Shown here in pieces: positions 26,644 to 36,119 of a stretch of 64,000 nt of DNA. The DNA lies in the NCBI GenBank assembly GCA_017631315.1, contig JAGBTN010000015.1, forward strand, positions 1-64,000, in the 5' to 3' direction. The position numbers and the translations under genes were made by a program. Under the pieces are notes generated by a model. It searched no databases, had not been told where the DNA came from, and worked only from the letters and a program-made list of their open reading frames with translations. Source of the stretch: Bacteroidaceae bacterium (GTDB taxonomy: Bacteria; Bacteroidota; Bacteroidia; Bacteroidales; Bacteroidaceae). Numbering within the stretch: position 1 is the first letter of the stretch; each line of letters begins with the position of its first letter.

Positions 26644-28665
26644 ATGCGCAAAAAGTCACTTTTCGCCCTTCTCGGACTACTACTCAATCTGCCACTGTCG
26701 GCACAAGAATCGAGCATGGTTTCCCCCGCAGAAATCAAGCCCACAGCAACACTATACGTCAATAACCGTGCGCCACTGCCGGCCAACCCATTCATCAAAC
26801 TGCCACCCGCAGCCGTCACACCACGCGGATGGGTAGGCGAAATGCTGACAAGACAAAAGAACGGACTGAGCGGACAACTCGGTGAAATCAGCGACTGGCT
26901 CGATAAAAAAGGCAACGCCTGGCTCGAACCGAAAGGAGACCACGGATGGGAAGAAGTACCCTACTGGCTCCGAGGCTACGCCTGCCTCTCATACATCCTG
27001 AACGACGAAGCAATGCTCAACGAAACAAAGTTCTGGATAGAAGGCATCCTGCGCAGCGCACAGCCCGACGGATTCCTCGGTCCCATCAACGAAGACAACG
27101 GCAGAAGAGAGCTCTGGGCAAACATGCTCGCACTCCAAATCCTCCAAGACTACTACGAATGGTGCGGCGACGAACGCGTCATACCCATCCTCACCGCCTA
27201 CTACAAATGGCAACTCGCCTACCCCGACGAGAAATTCCTCCGACACTACTGGGAAAACAGCCGAGGCGGCGATAACCTCCTCTCCGTCATCTGGCTCTAC
27301 AACAGAACAGGAGAACCCTTCCTGCTCGACCTCTGCCGCAAAATACACCGCTGCACAGCCAACTGGATGCAAGAAAGCGGATTGCCAAACTGGCACAACG
27401 TAAACGTAGCAGAATGCTTCCGCGAACCCGCAACATGGTACCTCGTCAGCGGCGACAAAGCAGCCCTCAAAGCCACATACAACAACTTCTGGCTCATCCG
27501 ACGCATCTACGGACAAGTGCCCGGAGGCATGTTCGGCAGCGACGAAAACTGTCGACACGGATACATCGACCCACGACAAGGCACAGAAACCTGCGGCTTC
27601 GTAGAACAAATGCTCTCCGACCAAATACTCATGGCACAGACAGGCGACCTCCTCTGGATGGAAAACCTCGAAGACGTCGCCTTCAACGACTACCCCGCAG
27701 CACTGACAGAAGACATGAAAGCACTGCGCTACCTCACCTGCCCCAACATGGTGCAAAGCGACTCACGCAACCACAACCCCGGCGTAGACAACAGCGGACC
27801 ATTCTTCAGCATGAACCCCTTCAGCAGCCGATGCTGCCAACACAACCACGCAATGGGATGGCCCTACTACGCACAAAACCTCGTCCTCGCTAGCGCCGAC
27901 GGCGGAGCAGCACTACTCATCTACGGTGACTGCACCGCACGCCTCAAAGTAGCCGACGGACAAGAAATAACCATCGACGAACAAACACAATACCCCTTCA
28001 GCGAAGACATCAAAGTCAGCATCTCAGGACTCAAAAAGAAAACAACCGCCACCTTCCCCCTCTACCTCCGAATACCCACATGGACAGAGGGCGCACACAT
28101 CACCATAAACGGCAAAACCATAGACTGCAAACCCAATAGCGGCCTGCTTCGCATCAACCGCCAATGGCAGAACGGCGACCAAGTCAACCTCCATTTCCCC
28201 ATGCGCCTTACTAAACGCACATGGGCACTCAACAAGAACAGCGTCTCCGTCAACTACGGACCACTCACCATGAGCCTGAAAATAACCGAACGCTACGAGA
28301 AGAAAGACAGCCGCACAACGGCCATCGGCGATAGCCATTGGCAAGAAACAGCCGACCCCGGCAAGTGGCCAACCTACGAAATCTATGCCGACAGCCCATG
28401 GAACTACGCACTGAACAGCAATCTGAACAACATGAAAATCGAGTTCCGCCCATGGCCCGAGAACAACTACCCCTGGAGCCACGAAGGCACACCCATCACC
28501 ATTAAAGCCAAAGGAGCACGCGTAAAAGGCTGGGGAATGGACGCCAGCGGACTGTGCGAGATACTGCCCGATGCCGATGCACCTCGTGGAAAAATGGAAA
28601 ACATCACACTCATTCCCATGGGAGCCGCACGCCTTCGCATCAGTGCATTCCCACCAATTAAATAA
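26644..28665 (+). CDS. GH127/DUF1680-type beta-L-arabinofuranosidase-like enzyme, secreted
   Basis: A 673-residue protein with a signal peptide (ending LPLSAQ). The body is the (alpha/alpha)6 barrel of the DUF1680/GH127 group. The metal-site residues are in place: E315-T-C317 in GTETCGFVEQML and C397-C398 in SSRCCQHNHAMG. These correspond to the Glu/Cys/Cys/Cys zinc site and nucleophilic Cys of Bifidobacterium HypBA1. GH127 and related families act on beta-L-arabinofuranosides or other plant sugars; the exact substrate is not determinable here. Codon use is strikingly C- and A-ending (cga, gga, aca, caa) compared with the next gene. Confidence 0.85.
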   Translation: MRKKSLFALLGLLLNLPLSAQESSMVSPAEIKPTATLYVNNRAPLPANPFIKLPPAAVTPRGWVGEMLTRQKNGLSGQLGEISDWLDKKGNAWLEPKGDHGWEEVPYWLRGYACLSYILNDEAMLNETKFWIEGILRSAQPDGFLGPINEDNGRRELWANMLALQILQDYYEWCGDERVIPILTAYYKWQLAYPDEKFLRHYWENSRGGDNLLSVIWLYNRTGEPFLLDLCRKIHRCTANWMQESGLPNWHNVNVAECFREPATWYLVSGDKAALKATYNNFWLIRRIYGQVPGGMFGSDENCRHGYIDPRQGTETCGFVEQMLSDQILMAQTGDLLWMENLEDVAFNDYPAALTEDMKALRYLTCPNMVQSDSRNHNPGVDNSGPFFSMNPFSSRCCQHNHAMGWPYYAQNLVLASADGGAALLIYGDCTARLKVADGQEITIDEQTQYPFSEDIKVSISGLKKKTTATFPLYLRIPTWTEGAHITINGKTIDCKPNSGLLRINRQWQNGDQVNLHFPMRLTKRTWALNKNSVSVNYGPLTMSLKITERYEKKDSRTTAIGDSHWQETADPGKWPTYEIYADSPWNYALNSNLNNMKIEFRPWPENNYPWSHEGTPITIKAKGARVKGWGMDASGLCEILPDADAPRGKMENITLIPMGAARLRISAFPPIK

Positions 28666-28716
28666 TTTCACCCAGCATAAAAACTATTTTTATCAATTAA
28701 CTTTAATAAAAACCCT

Positions 28717-31272
28717 ATGAGAAAAATTCTTATCTCCGCACTTATGGCTGTAACCACCACAGTAAGTGCACAGACAGCTGACTTCTTCAAGCCCTACACG
28801 GCAACCGACTTGCGTTTGCCCTCTGTACCCTTGATTGTCAACGACCCCTATTTCTCCGTTTGGAGCCCCTACGACAAGCTCACAGACGGCACAACACGCC
28901 ACTGGACAAACGACGAGAAACCCATCCTCGGCCTCATCCGTGTTGACGGTACCACTTATCGTTTCATGGGTGCACAGCAGGACTATATCCTCGCTGCCAT
29001 TGCCCCCATGTCCGACGAACTGCTGTGGGAAGGCAAAGTTAATCGTGAGAAACAGAACAACGAGGACTGGACAAAGCCCTCTTTCGACGATAGTTCTTGG
29101 AAAACCGAGAAGGCTGCATGGGGCAGCGAGGGCGAGAACATCAGCAGTCGTTGGGGACGTGCAGGCAGCGACATCTACATCCGTCGCGAAGTAAAACTCA
29201 GCGATGCCGACCTCCAGGAAGACCTTTATGTTAAGTACAGCCACGACGATGTATTCGAGCTCTACGTCAATGGCAAGAAAGTTGCCGATACCGGCGAGAC
29301 ATGGCGCAATGGTATTGTGTACCGCCTCGGTGACGATGTGAAAAAACTTCTCAAGAGTGGAAGCAACGTTATTGCCGCTCATTGCCACAACACAACTGGC
29401 GGTGCATATGCTGACTTTGGTCTGTATAAGAATGTTAAGCCTAAGGGTCAGGACGTGAAGCTTGCCGAGCAGAAGAGTGTTGATGTTCTTGCAACGAACA
29501 CTTACTACACCTTCTCTTGCGGTCCTGTTGAGCTTGATCTTGTTTTCACAGCACCTATGCTGATTGATGACTATGATCTTATCTCTATGCCCATCAACTA
29601 TATTTCTTATCAGGTTCGTTCTACCGACCAGCAGAAGCACGATGTTCAGGTTTACTTCAGTGCCAATCCTCTGCAGGCTGTCAACAAAGCTAGCCAGCCC
29701 ACCGTTACCAGCATGGGCGCCGAGGACGGCGTTCGCTATGTTCGCACCGGTACTGTTGAGCAACCTATCCTTGCCAAGACGGGCGACCACATCTGCATTG
29801 ACTGGGGTTACTTCTACATTCCTGCCATCAATGGTCAGGTTATGATGGGTATGCCTTCTGAGATTGAGAATGCTTTCATTGAGAATGGTCAGATTTTCCC
29901 CCGTCGTCAGCAGGGCGCACGCCAGCAGGGCAACCGCAGAGCAGGCTTCGGTTTTGCTCGTGAGATTGTGGCTCGCAAGGCAACTGATATGCCCACTTTG
30001 GCTTACATGCACAACTTCGGTTCTGTGGAGACTGCATCTAACTTCATGATGATGGGTTATGATGAGATTGAAGACATTGAGTATTTCTACAATCGCTATA
30101 AGGGCTATTGGGCACACGGTGGTAGCGTAAGCATCTTCCAGGCCTTCAAGTCTATGCAGAGCCGTTATGCTAACATCATGCAGCGCTGCCGTCAGTTCGA
30201 CAAGATGATTTACGACGATGGCATGAAGGCTGGTGGTAAGGAATATGCTGAGCTTCTTTCTGGTTCATATCGCCACGTTATGGCTGCTCACAAGTTGTTC
30301 GAGGACAAGGACGGCAACCTGCTTTGGTTCTCTAAGGAGAATAACTCTAACGGCTGTGTGAACACTGTTGACTTGACTTATCCCGAGGCTCCTCTCTTCC
30401 TCGTTTACAATCCTGAGTTGCAGAAGGCTATGATGACTTCTATTTTCGACTATAGCCTCTCTGGCCGTTGGACAAAGCCTTTCGCTGCTCACGACCTCGG
30501 CACTTATCCTCGTGCAAATGGTCAGGTTTACGGTGGCGACATGCCTCTTGAGGAGGCTGGCAACATGATTACTTTGGCTGCTACTATCTGCATGCTCGAG
30601 GGTAACACTTCTTATGTTGAGAAGTACTTCGACATCATGACTACTTGGACTGACTACCTCGTTGAGAACGGTTTGCATCCTGCCAACCAGCTCTGTACCG
30701 ACGACTTCGCAGGCCACTGGGCTGGCAACTGTAACCTCGCCATCAAGGCTATCATGGGTATTGCCGGCTATGCCGAAATCGCTAAGATGATGGGCAAGGA
30801 CGACGTTTATGAAAAGTACAATGCCAAGGCTAAGGAAATGGCTGCTGCATGGGAGAAGGAGACTAAGGTGAAGGATCACTACGAACTTGCTTATGGTGCA
30901 GGCAGCAAGACCTGGAGCCAGAAGTACAACATGATCTGGGACAAGCTTTGGAAGACTAACATCATCCCCAACAATGCTATGCAGACCGAGGTGAAGTACT
31001 ACCTGAAAAAGCAGAACAAGTATGGTCTTCCTCTCGACGTTCGTAAGGACTACACGAAGAGCGACTGGATTATGTGGACTGCTTCAATGGCAGACAGCGA
31101 CGAGGACTTCAAGGCGTTCCTCATGCCTCTCTACAAGTACACCAACGAGACCAAGAGCCGTGTTCCTGCTTCCGACTGGTATGACACAAAGACCGGCAAC
31201 ATGGTTGGCTTCAAGGCACGTAGCGTTATCGGTGGTTACTGGATGAAGGTTTTGGCCGACAAGATGAAGTAA
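28717..31272 (+). CDS. Secreted glutaminase-family protein (DUF4965/DUF5127-like) with inserted galactose-binding-like module
   Basis: An 851-residue protein with a signal peptide (to TTTVSAQ). The N terminus (DLRLPSVPLIVNDPYFSVWSP) and the C-terminal helical region (DLGTYPRANG, MPLEEAGNMI, DDFAGHWAGNCNLAIKAI, SDWIMWTASM) match the fungal-type GtaA glutaminase family, also found in Bacteroidetes. Residues about 116-242 are an insert resembling the modules of the 22658 protein: YIRREVKL, SHDDVFELYVNGKKVA, NVIAAHCHNTTGGAYADFGLY. Activity on glutamine is a family inference and may not hold. Transcription probably continues from the GH127-like gene; a TAACTTTA box near 28699 is a weak alternative. 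Confidence 0.85.
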   Translation: MRKILISALMAVTTTVSAQTADFFKPYTATDLRLPSVPLIVNDPYFSVWSPYDKLTDGTTRHWTNDEKPILGLIRVDGTTYRFMGAQQDYILAAIAPMSDELLWEGKVNREKQNNEDWTKPSFDDSSWKTEKAAWGSEGENISSRWGRAGSDIYIRREVKLSDADLQEDLYVKYSHDDVFELYVNGKKVADTGETWRNGIVYRLGDDVKKLLKSGSNVIAAHCHNTTGGAYADFGLYKNVKPKGQDVKLAEQKSVDVLATNTYYTFSCGPVELDLVFTAPMLIDDYDLISMPINYISYQVRSTDQQKHDVQVYFSANPLQAVNKASQPTVTSMGAEDGVRYVRTGTVEQPILAKTGDHICIDWGYFYIPAINGQVMMGMPSEIENAFIENGQIFPRRQQGARQQGNRRAGFGFAREIVARKATDMPTLAYMHNFGSVETASNFMMMGYDEIEDIEYFYNRYKGYWAHGGSVSIFQAFKSMQSRYANIMQRCRQFDKMIYDDGMKAGGKEYAELLSGSYRHVMAAHKLFEDKDGNLLWFSKENNSNGCVNTVDLTYPEAPLFLVYNPELQKAMMTSIFDYSLSGRWTKPFAAHDLGTYPRANGQVYGGDMPLEEAGNMITLAATICMLEGNTSYVEKYFDIMTTWTDYLVENGLHPANQLCTDDFAGHWAGNCNLAIKAIMGIAGYAEIAKMMGKDDVYEKYNAKAKEMAAAWEKETKVKDHYELAYGAGSKTWSQKYNMIWDKLWKTNIIPNNAMQTEVKYYLKKQNKYGLPLDVRKDYTKSDWIMWTASMADSDEDFKAFLMPLYKYTNETKSRVPASDWYDTKTGNMVGFKARSVIGGYWMKVLADKMK

Positions 31273-31296
31273 CCATCCGTCCCGACGGAATAAAGC

Positions 31297-31328
31297 AAGC
31301 CCCTTCTCTCTTGCGAGGGAAGGGGCTT
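31297..31328. terminator. Strong hairpin between convergent genes
   Basis: AAGCCCCTTCTCTC (31297-31310), a TTGC loop, and GAGGGAAGGGGCTT (31315-31328) make a 14-bp stem with one wobble pair. There is no long T run on either side, so termination is likely but not certain. Confidence 0.6.
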
Positions 31329-31386
31329 ATTGTTGACGTAACATCTTTATCCTCAGCCTTATTCGCCTCAACCAACATCGGCAGGA

Positions 31387-31474
31387 AAAACATCTACTGC
31401 CTTTTTGTTCAACAAGGCAGTAGTTATCGTCCGGAAAGGTTAAGCATTATTGGCAGAAAGGCAGTAGATGTTTT
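31387..31474. repeat. Nested inverted repeat enclosing one class I unit
   Basis: An 18-base perfect inverted repeat, AAAACATCTACTGCCTTT at 31387-31404 and its complement at 31457-31474. A third copy of AAGGCAGTAG at about 31414-31423 allows an alternative small hairpin. One 22-bp class I unit (31438-31459) lies between. No gene is visible in 31273-31541. Confidence 0.8.
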
Positions 31475-31541
31475 CGGGCAAGGCACGGGGAGTCTGTTTC
31501 TGCCCTATACATTATTATATTGATGCCTGTCGCCTGGGACA

Positions 31542-33455
31542 TTAAAAGTCGAGCGACACACCGCCCATGAAGGTTGCCCTGGGCATGGGGTAGCCATACT
31601 CTATCTCGTATTGCTCTGCGAGCAGGTTCTCTCCCCTAGCCCAAATCTTGACCTGCGGGCAAAGGCGATAGGCAAGCGTCATATGGAGCAGAGTGGCATT
31701 CTCCTTGTCGAATCGGGTATGCAGGCCCACCAGTTGCTGCAATCCTGCCGTAGCCGTGAATCGGCCATACACACAGTCGGCACCGACGTAGCCCTTGTAG
31801 TCCGGCGCACCGGCTATGGGCTTGTCCATGTGCAGGTAACTGTGGTTGGTGGAGAGGCGCCAGTGGCTGTTCACCTTCCATGCAGCCTCTGCCTCCACAC
31901 CCATGTTGCGGAACTCGCCCGTGTTGATGTTGCGCCTGTTCACCGTCATAATCATGTTGTCGCCATCAATAAGGAAAAGATTGACACCATAAGTAAGACG
32001 CCCGTCCGTCAAACGCTGACGCCAGCCGATTTCATAGTTGAGCATACGCTCGGCACGCAGTTCCTCGTTGGCCTTAGGATAGAGATACAACTCCATATTC
32101 GTAGGGTTACGGAATCCCTTGCTGAACATGAATTTGAATTCGCCCGTCCCGATGGGGCGCACAACAAGCCCCGCCTGCGGAATCCATTCGCCGCCGGCAG
32201 CGGAATGATGGTCGTAGCGAAGTCCCGCACTGAGCGTTACATACTTGGTCACCTCCTGACGAACATCGGCATAGGCAGCCACCTCGTTCTCATGAGCATG
32301 CCCGCTCTGCCTCATCGTTATGCGCTGACCGCTCGTAACCATAGCCCCGGTCGCCTTGTCCTCGTACCACGCACGGCCATAGATATGCTGATAGTCGATG
32401 CCGGCCGTAATGCTCGTTGTAGAAGAAGCCTGAAAATTCTGAAACAACGACACGCCCGCAACAGCATCGCGAGAACGGAAAAAATCCGTCTGCGCAGCCT
32501 TGCCAGCCACATAGCCATCGTCGATACGGTGATTTCCATAGTTGTTGTAAACGCTCAAGGCACCGCTCGTCCGCTCATAACGGTTTTCAAAAACAAGATT
32601 TGCCGAACCACGCACAATGCCCTGGTCGTTGTCGGAAATCGGCTCCACCAGCCCATTGTCCGACACCTTCACCGGATTGCTCGCATTGAAGCGCGTAATG
32701 TCTGCCATCGCACTCGCATTCCAATGGTCGGAAAGCCTGTAGCCCAGACTCACAAAACCGCCATATTGCTCAAAACCCATATTGGGACGATGGTTGTCCG
32801 AACGCTGATATTGAGCGGCAACATTGCTCGAAAAACGTCCCACGCGCAAGCGGTTGCTGCCCTCCACCTGCACCGTACCATAACTGCCCGCACCCGCATT
32901 CAGCGTCGTATGCTGCGAAAGTTTCCCGTCAGCAACAGGCTCCTGCTTGCGTGTCACAATGTTCACAACACCACCCATTGCATTGGAGCCATACAGAAGA
33001 CTTGCCGGACCACGAAGCACCTCCACCCTGTCGGCAATCATCGTCTGGTAACTGTCGCCTATGCCATGACCGAAAACACCCTGATACTGAGGATGACCGT
33101 CAATAAGAACCAACATCCGTCCGCTACTCGAACTGAGGCCACGGACATTGATGCTGCCCGTACCACCCGTACTTACACCGTAACCCATCACACCTCTACT
33201 GGTAACAACAACACCAGGCACCTCCTCCATAACAGCAGGCAACACACTGGTCCGCTCGTTCATCAAGAGCCTTTCGCGGTCAATGGTGCTCACCGTCATG
33301 GGAAGATGACGGACATCTGTGGCAGAACGGCTGCCCGTAACAACCACCTCGCCAAGCTGAGTCGTGTCCCTCAGAACATCGTCCTTGTCGTTGGCCAGTG
33401 TCGTGATGGTTGCCACACCGATGGCAAGTAGTGAAAGTATAGTTCGAAATTGCAT
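31542..33455 (-). CDS. TonB-dependent outer-membrane receptor
   Basis: A 637-residue receptor. It has a signal peptide (MQFRTILSLLAIGVATITTLA), a plug domain (GEVVVTGSRSATDVRHLP, then VEVLRGPASLLYGSNAMGGVVNIVT) and a 22-strand-type barrel ending in aromatic F (GGVSLDF). There is no CarboxypepD_reg N-terminal extension, so it is of the classical siderophore, haem or cobalamin type and not a SusC. The substrate is not determinable. The start at 33455 is chosen because longer in-frame starts (33557) lack signal-peptide character; a TACTTTTG box is at 33555-33562. Plug motifs run in the expected order. Confidence 0.9.
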   Translation of the reverse strand: MQFRTILSLLAIGVATITTLANDKDDVLRDTTQLGEVVVTGSRSATDVRHLPMTVSTIDRERLLMNERTSVLPAVMEEVPGVVVTSRGVMGYGVSTGGTGSINVRGLSSSSGRMLVLIDGHPQYQGVFGHGIGDSYQTMIADRVEVLRGPASLLYGSNAMGGVVNIVTRKQEPVADGKLSQHTTLNAGAGSYGTVQVEGSNRLRVGRFSSNVAAQYQRSDNHRPNMGFEQYGGFVSLGYRLSDHWNASAMADITRFNASNPVKVSDNGLVEPISDNDQGIVRGSANLVFENRYERTSGALSVYNNYGNHRIDDGYVAGKAAQTDFFRSRDAVAGVSLFQNFQASSTTSITAGIDYQHIYGRAWYEDKATGAMVTSGQRITMRQSGHAHENEVAAYADVRQEVTKYVTLSAGLRYDHHSAAGGEWIPQAGLVVRPIGTGEFKFMFSKGFRNPTNMELYLYPKANEELRAERMLNYEIGWRQRLTDGRLTYGVNLFLIDGDNMIMTVNRRNINTGEFRNMGVEAEAAWKVNSHWRLSTNHSYLHMDKPIAGAPDYKGYVGADCVYGRFTATAGLQQLVGLHTRFDKENATLLHMTLAYRLCPQVKIWARGENLLAEQYEIEYGYPMPRATFMGGVSLDF

Positions 33456-33554
33456 AACACAGTCAGTTTGGTTTGTTTTCAAAGCTAATATCATCGACCG
33501 TACAGAAATGAAGTGAAATCCATGTTGCACGACACTTCCGCACACTTCGCACCA

Positions 33555-33562
33555 CAAAAGTA
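33555..33562 (-). promoter_or_regulatory. Promoter -7 box for the TonB receptor
   Basis: Reverse strand TACTTTTG, 100 bases upstream of the ATG. No Fur-like or riboswitch element was recognised in the leader. Confidence 0.5.
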
Positions 33563-33647
33563 CATAAATTAGTTCATAGATTATAGCGCGTTGTCCCTAA
33601 TTATTAAGATATCTCCACAAAAAAGATGTACTGTAAACTATTTTTCG

Positions 33648-33655
33648 TACCTTTG
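33648..33655 (+). promoter_or_regulatory. Promoter -7 box for the aminotransferase-permease pair
   Basis: TACCTTTG, 27 bases upstream of the ATG at 33682. Confidence 0.6.
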
Positions 33656-33681
33656 CATACACAAACGAACAGATAAAAGAT

Positions 33682-34878
33682 ATGCCACAAATTTCCGTTC
33701 GAGGCATTGAAATGCCCGAATCACCCATCCGCAAGTTGGCTCCCCTGGCCTATGCCGCCAAGGAGAAAGGAATACATGTTTACCACCTCAACATCGGTCA
33801 GCCAGACCTCCCGACACCGAAAGCGGCAATCGATGCCATAAAGAATATCGACAGGAGCATCCTCGAATACAGCCCCAGCCAAGGTTATCTCAGCTATCGC
33901 AAGAAGTTGGTCGGCTACTACAGCAAGTACAACATCAACCTCACACCTGAGGATATCATCATCACCAGCGGTGGCAGCGAGGCCGTGCTGTTCTCCTTCT
34001 TGGCATGTTTGAACCCCGGCGACGAGATAATTGTGCCGGAACCTGCATACGCAAACTACATGGCGTTTGCCATCTCGGCTGGTGCCGTCATCCGTACCAT
34101 CACCACAACCATCGAAGAAGGCTTCTCCCTTCCGAAGGTCGAGAAGTTCGAGGAACTTATCAACGAAAAGACGCGTGCCATACTTATCTGTAACCCGAAC
34201 AACCCGACGGGCTACCTCTACACCCGTCGCGAAATGAATCAGATACGCGACCTGGTCAAGAAGTATGACCTTTATCTGTTCAGCGACGAGGTTTATCGCG
34301 AGTTCATCTATACTGGCAGCCCTTACATCAGTGCTTGCCACCTTGAGGGGATTGAGAACAACGTTGTGCTCATCGACAGTGTGAGCAAGCGTTACAGCGA
34401 ATGTGGCATACGCATCGGCGCCCTCATCACCAAGAATGAAGAGGTCCGAAAGGCAGTGATGAAGTTCTGCCAGGCACGCCTCAGCCCCCCACTCATCGGG
34501 CAGATTGCGGCAGAAGCGAGTCTCGACGAACCAGCGGAATACGGTCGAGAGGTCTATGACGAATATGTTGAAAGGCGAAAATGCCTCATCGATGGGCTGA
34601 ACAGGATACCAGGCGTCTATAGTCCCATCCCGATGGGAGCATTCTATACCGTCGCCAAGTTGCCCGTCGACGATGCAGAAAAGTTCTGCGAATGGTGTCT
34701 GAGCGAGTTTAATTACGAGGGCGAGACAGTCATGTTGGCACCTGCTGCCGGCTTCTACACTACACCCGGCATCGGCAAGAACGAAGTCAGATTGGCTTAT
34801 GTGCTGAAGAAAGAAGACCTTGTCCGTGCTTTGTTCGTACTCAGAAAAGCACTCGAAGCATATTCCGGAAAAGTATAA
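33682..34878 (+). CDS. PLP-dependent aminotransferase, class I/II
   Basis: A 398-residue fold-type I aminotransferase. The PLP-binding Asp/Tyr region (LFSDEVYREF), the substrate carboxylate region (CNPNNPTGYLY) and the Schiff-base lysine in DSVSKRYSECGIRIG are all present. The N-terminal LNIGQPDLPTP is typical of the aspartate/aromatic aminotransferase group. The substrate cannot be named; a second aminotransferase at 46518 sits in the aromatic operon. It is joined to the next gene by a TAATG overlap, so the two are translationally coupled. Confidence 0.9.
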   Translation: MPQISVRGIEMPESPIRKLAPLAYAAKEKGIHVYHLNIGQPDLPTPKAAIDAIKNIDRSILEYSPSQGYLSYRKKLVGYYSKYNINLTPEDIIITSGGSEAVLFSFLACLNPGDEIIVPEPAYANYMAFAISAGAVIRTITTTIEEGFSLPKVEKFEELINEKTRAILICNPNNPTGYLYTRREMNQIRDLVKKYDLYLFSDEVYREFIYTGSPYISACHLEGIENNVVLIDSVSKRYSECGIRIGALITKNEEVRKAVMKFCQARLSPPLIGQIAAEASLDEPAEYGREVYDEYVERRKCLIDGLNRIPGVYSPIPMGAFYTVAKLPVDDAEKFCEWCLSEFNYEGETVMLAPAAGFYTTPGIGKNEVRLAYVLKKEDLVRALFVLRKALEAYSGKV

Positions 34879-36119
34879 TGTTCACTTGGTACGTCGCTAA
34901 ACGGCTCTTCTCGCAAGGCGGGAGTAACGAGCGGGCATCGCGTCTTGCCACTGGCATTGCCACCTTTGGTGTTGCCATCGGCTTGGCTGTCATGCTGGTC
35001 AGTGTTGCCATTGTGCAAGGTTTCCAGCGCGAGGTGGAGAGCAAGGTGTTGGGGTTTGGTGCCCACATCAAGGTGATGAACTACAAGAGCCTTGGCCAGC
35101 AGGAGTACAGCCCCATTGTTATCGACGATTCCATCACGTCGCGTCTCTCTGCCATCCCCAATGTGGCTTCGGTTGCACGCTACTGCATCAAGCCGGGCAT
35201 GCTGAAGACTGATGCGAACTTCAAGGGTATTGCCATCCAGGGCATTGGGCAGGACTACGATCGCAACTTTATTTGCAGCCACTTGGTGAAGGGCGAAATG
35301 CCTGAGTTCACAGACTCTGTCAACTCGGGCAAACTGGTTATTTCTCAGGCAATGGCTCGGGAGATGCAGATTGATGTCGGCGAAACCATCTATGCTTACT
35401 TCTTTGAACAAACGGTCAGGGCAAGGAAGTTTACTGTGGCAGGCATTTACAAGACGAATCTTACCGACTTCGACAAGAACTTTGCCTACACTGACCTCTA
35501 TACTATCCACCGTCTTCTGGGCTGGGACTCGCTGCAATATGCGGGTGCGGAACTGAGGTTATGCGACTTCGAACGCCTCGACGAGACGCTGATGTCTGTG
35601 GTGAACGAGGTCAACCGCAAGCAGGATGCCTATGGCGAATACTACTCAAGCATAAGCATCCGCATGGAGCATCCGCAGATTTTCGCTTGGCTGCAACTGC
35701 TCGACATGGACGTCATCGTCATTCTCATCCTGATGACTTGTGTTTCTATCTTTACGACGATAAGTGGTTTGCTTATCATCATTCTGGAACGCACCAATTT
35801 CATCGGCATCATGAAGGCTTTGGGAGCGCGCAACAGGCAGGTGCGTCACTTGTTCCTCAATTATGCCATGCTGATTATTCTGCGAGGCATTGTGTTGGGC
35901 AACGTGCTTGCCTTCGCCATCATTCTACTGCAGAAACATACTGGTCTCATCACGCTCGACCCGGAGGTTTACTATGTGGAGGCTGTTCCTGTGCTGGTGA
36001 ACTGGTGGTGGGTGCTTGCCATCGACCTCGGCACGCTTGTGATAAGTGTCCTGGCTATGATTGTTCCGAGTTTCGTGGTGTCAAACATTACGCCCGCCAA
36101 GAGCATTCGCTTCGAATAG
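34878..36119 (+). CDS. FtsX-like ABC transporter permease, LolC/LolE-type
   Basis: A 413-residue permease with an N-terminal membrane helix (about residues 25-50: LATGIATFGVAIGLAVML), a large periplasmic domain (about 60-265) and three C-terminal helices with the FtsX core. This is the arrangement of lipoprotein-release permeases LolC/E, which extract lipoproteins from the inner membrane with the ATPase LolD. No LolD gene is nearby. It is coupled by a TAATG overlap to the aminotransferase. The 3' end overlaps the prmA 3' end by 39 bases on the opposite strand. Confidence 0.85.
   Translation: MFTWYVAKRLFSQGGSNERASRLATGIATFGVAIGLAVMLVSVAIVQGFQREVESKVLGFGAHIKVMNYKSLGQQEYSPIVIDDSITSRLSAIPNVASVARYCIKPGMLKTDANFKGIAIQGIGQDYDRNFICSHLVKGEMPEFTDSVNSGKLVISQAMAREMQIDVGETIYAYFFEQTVRARKFTVAGIYKTNLTDFDKNFAYTDLYTIHRLLGWDSLQYAGAELRLCDFERLDETLMSVVNEVNRKQDAYGEYYSSISIRMEHPQIFAWLQLLDMDVIVILILMTCVSIFTTISGLLIIILERTNFIGIMKALGARNRQVRHLFLNYAMLIILRGIVLGNVLAFAIILLQKHTGLITLDPEVYYVEAVPVLVNWWWVLAIDLGTLVISVLAMIVPSFVVSNITPAKSIRFE

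Noticed and set aside
31611-33431. 606-codon plus-strand frame opposite the TonB receptor
   Set aside because: Antisense to clear plug and barrel motifs; low-complexity His/Arg/Thr-rich translation.
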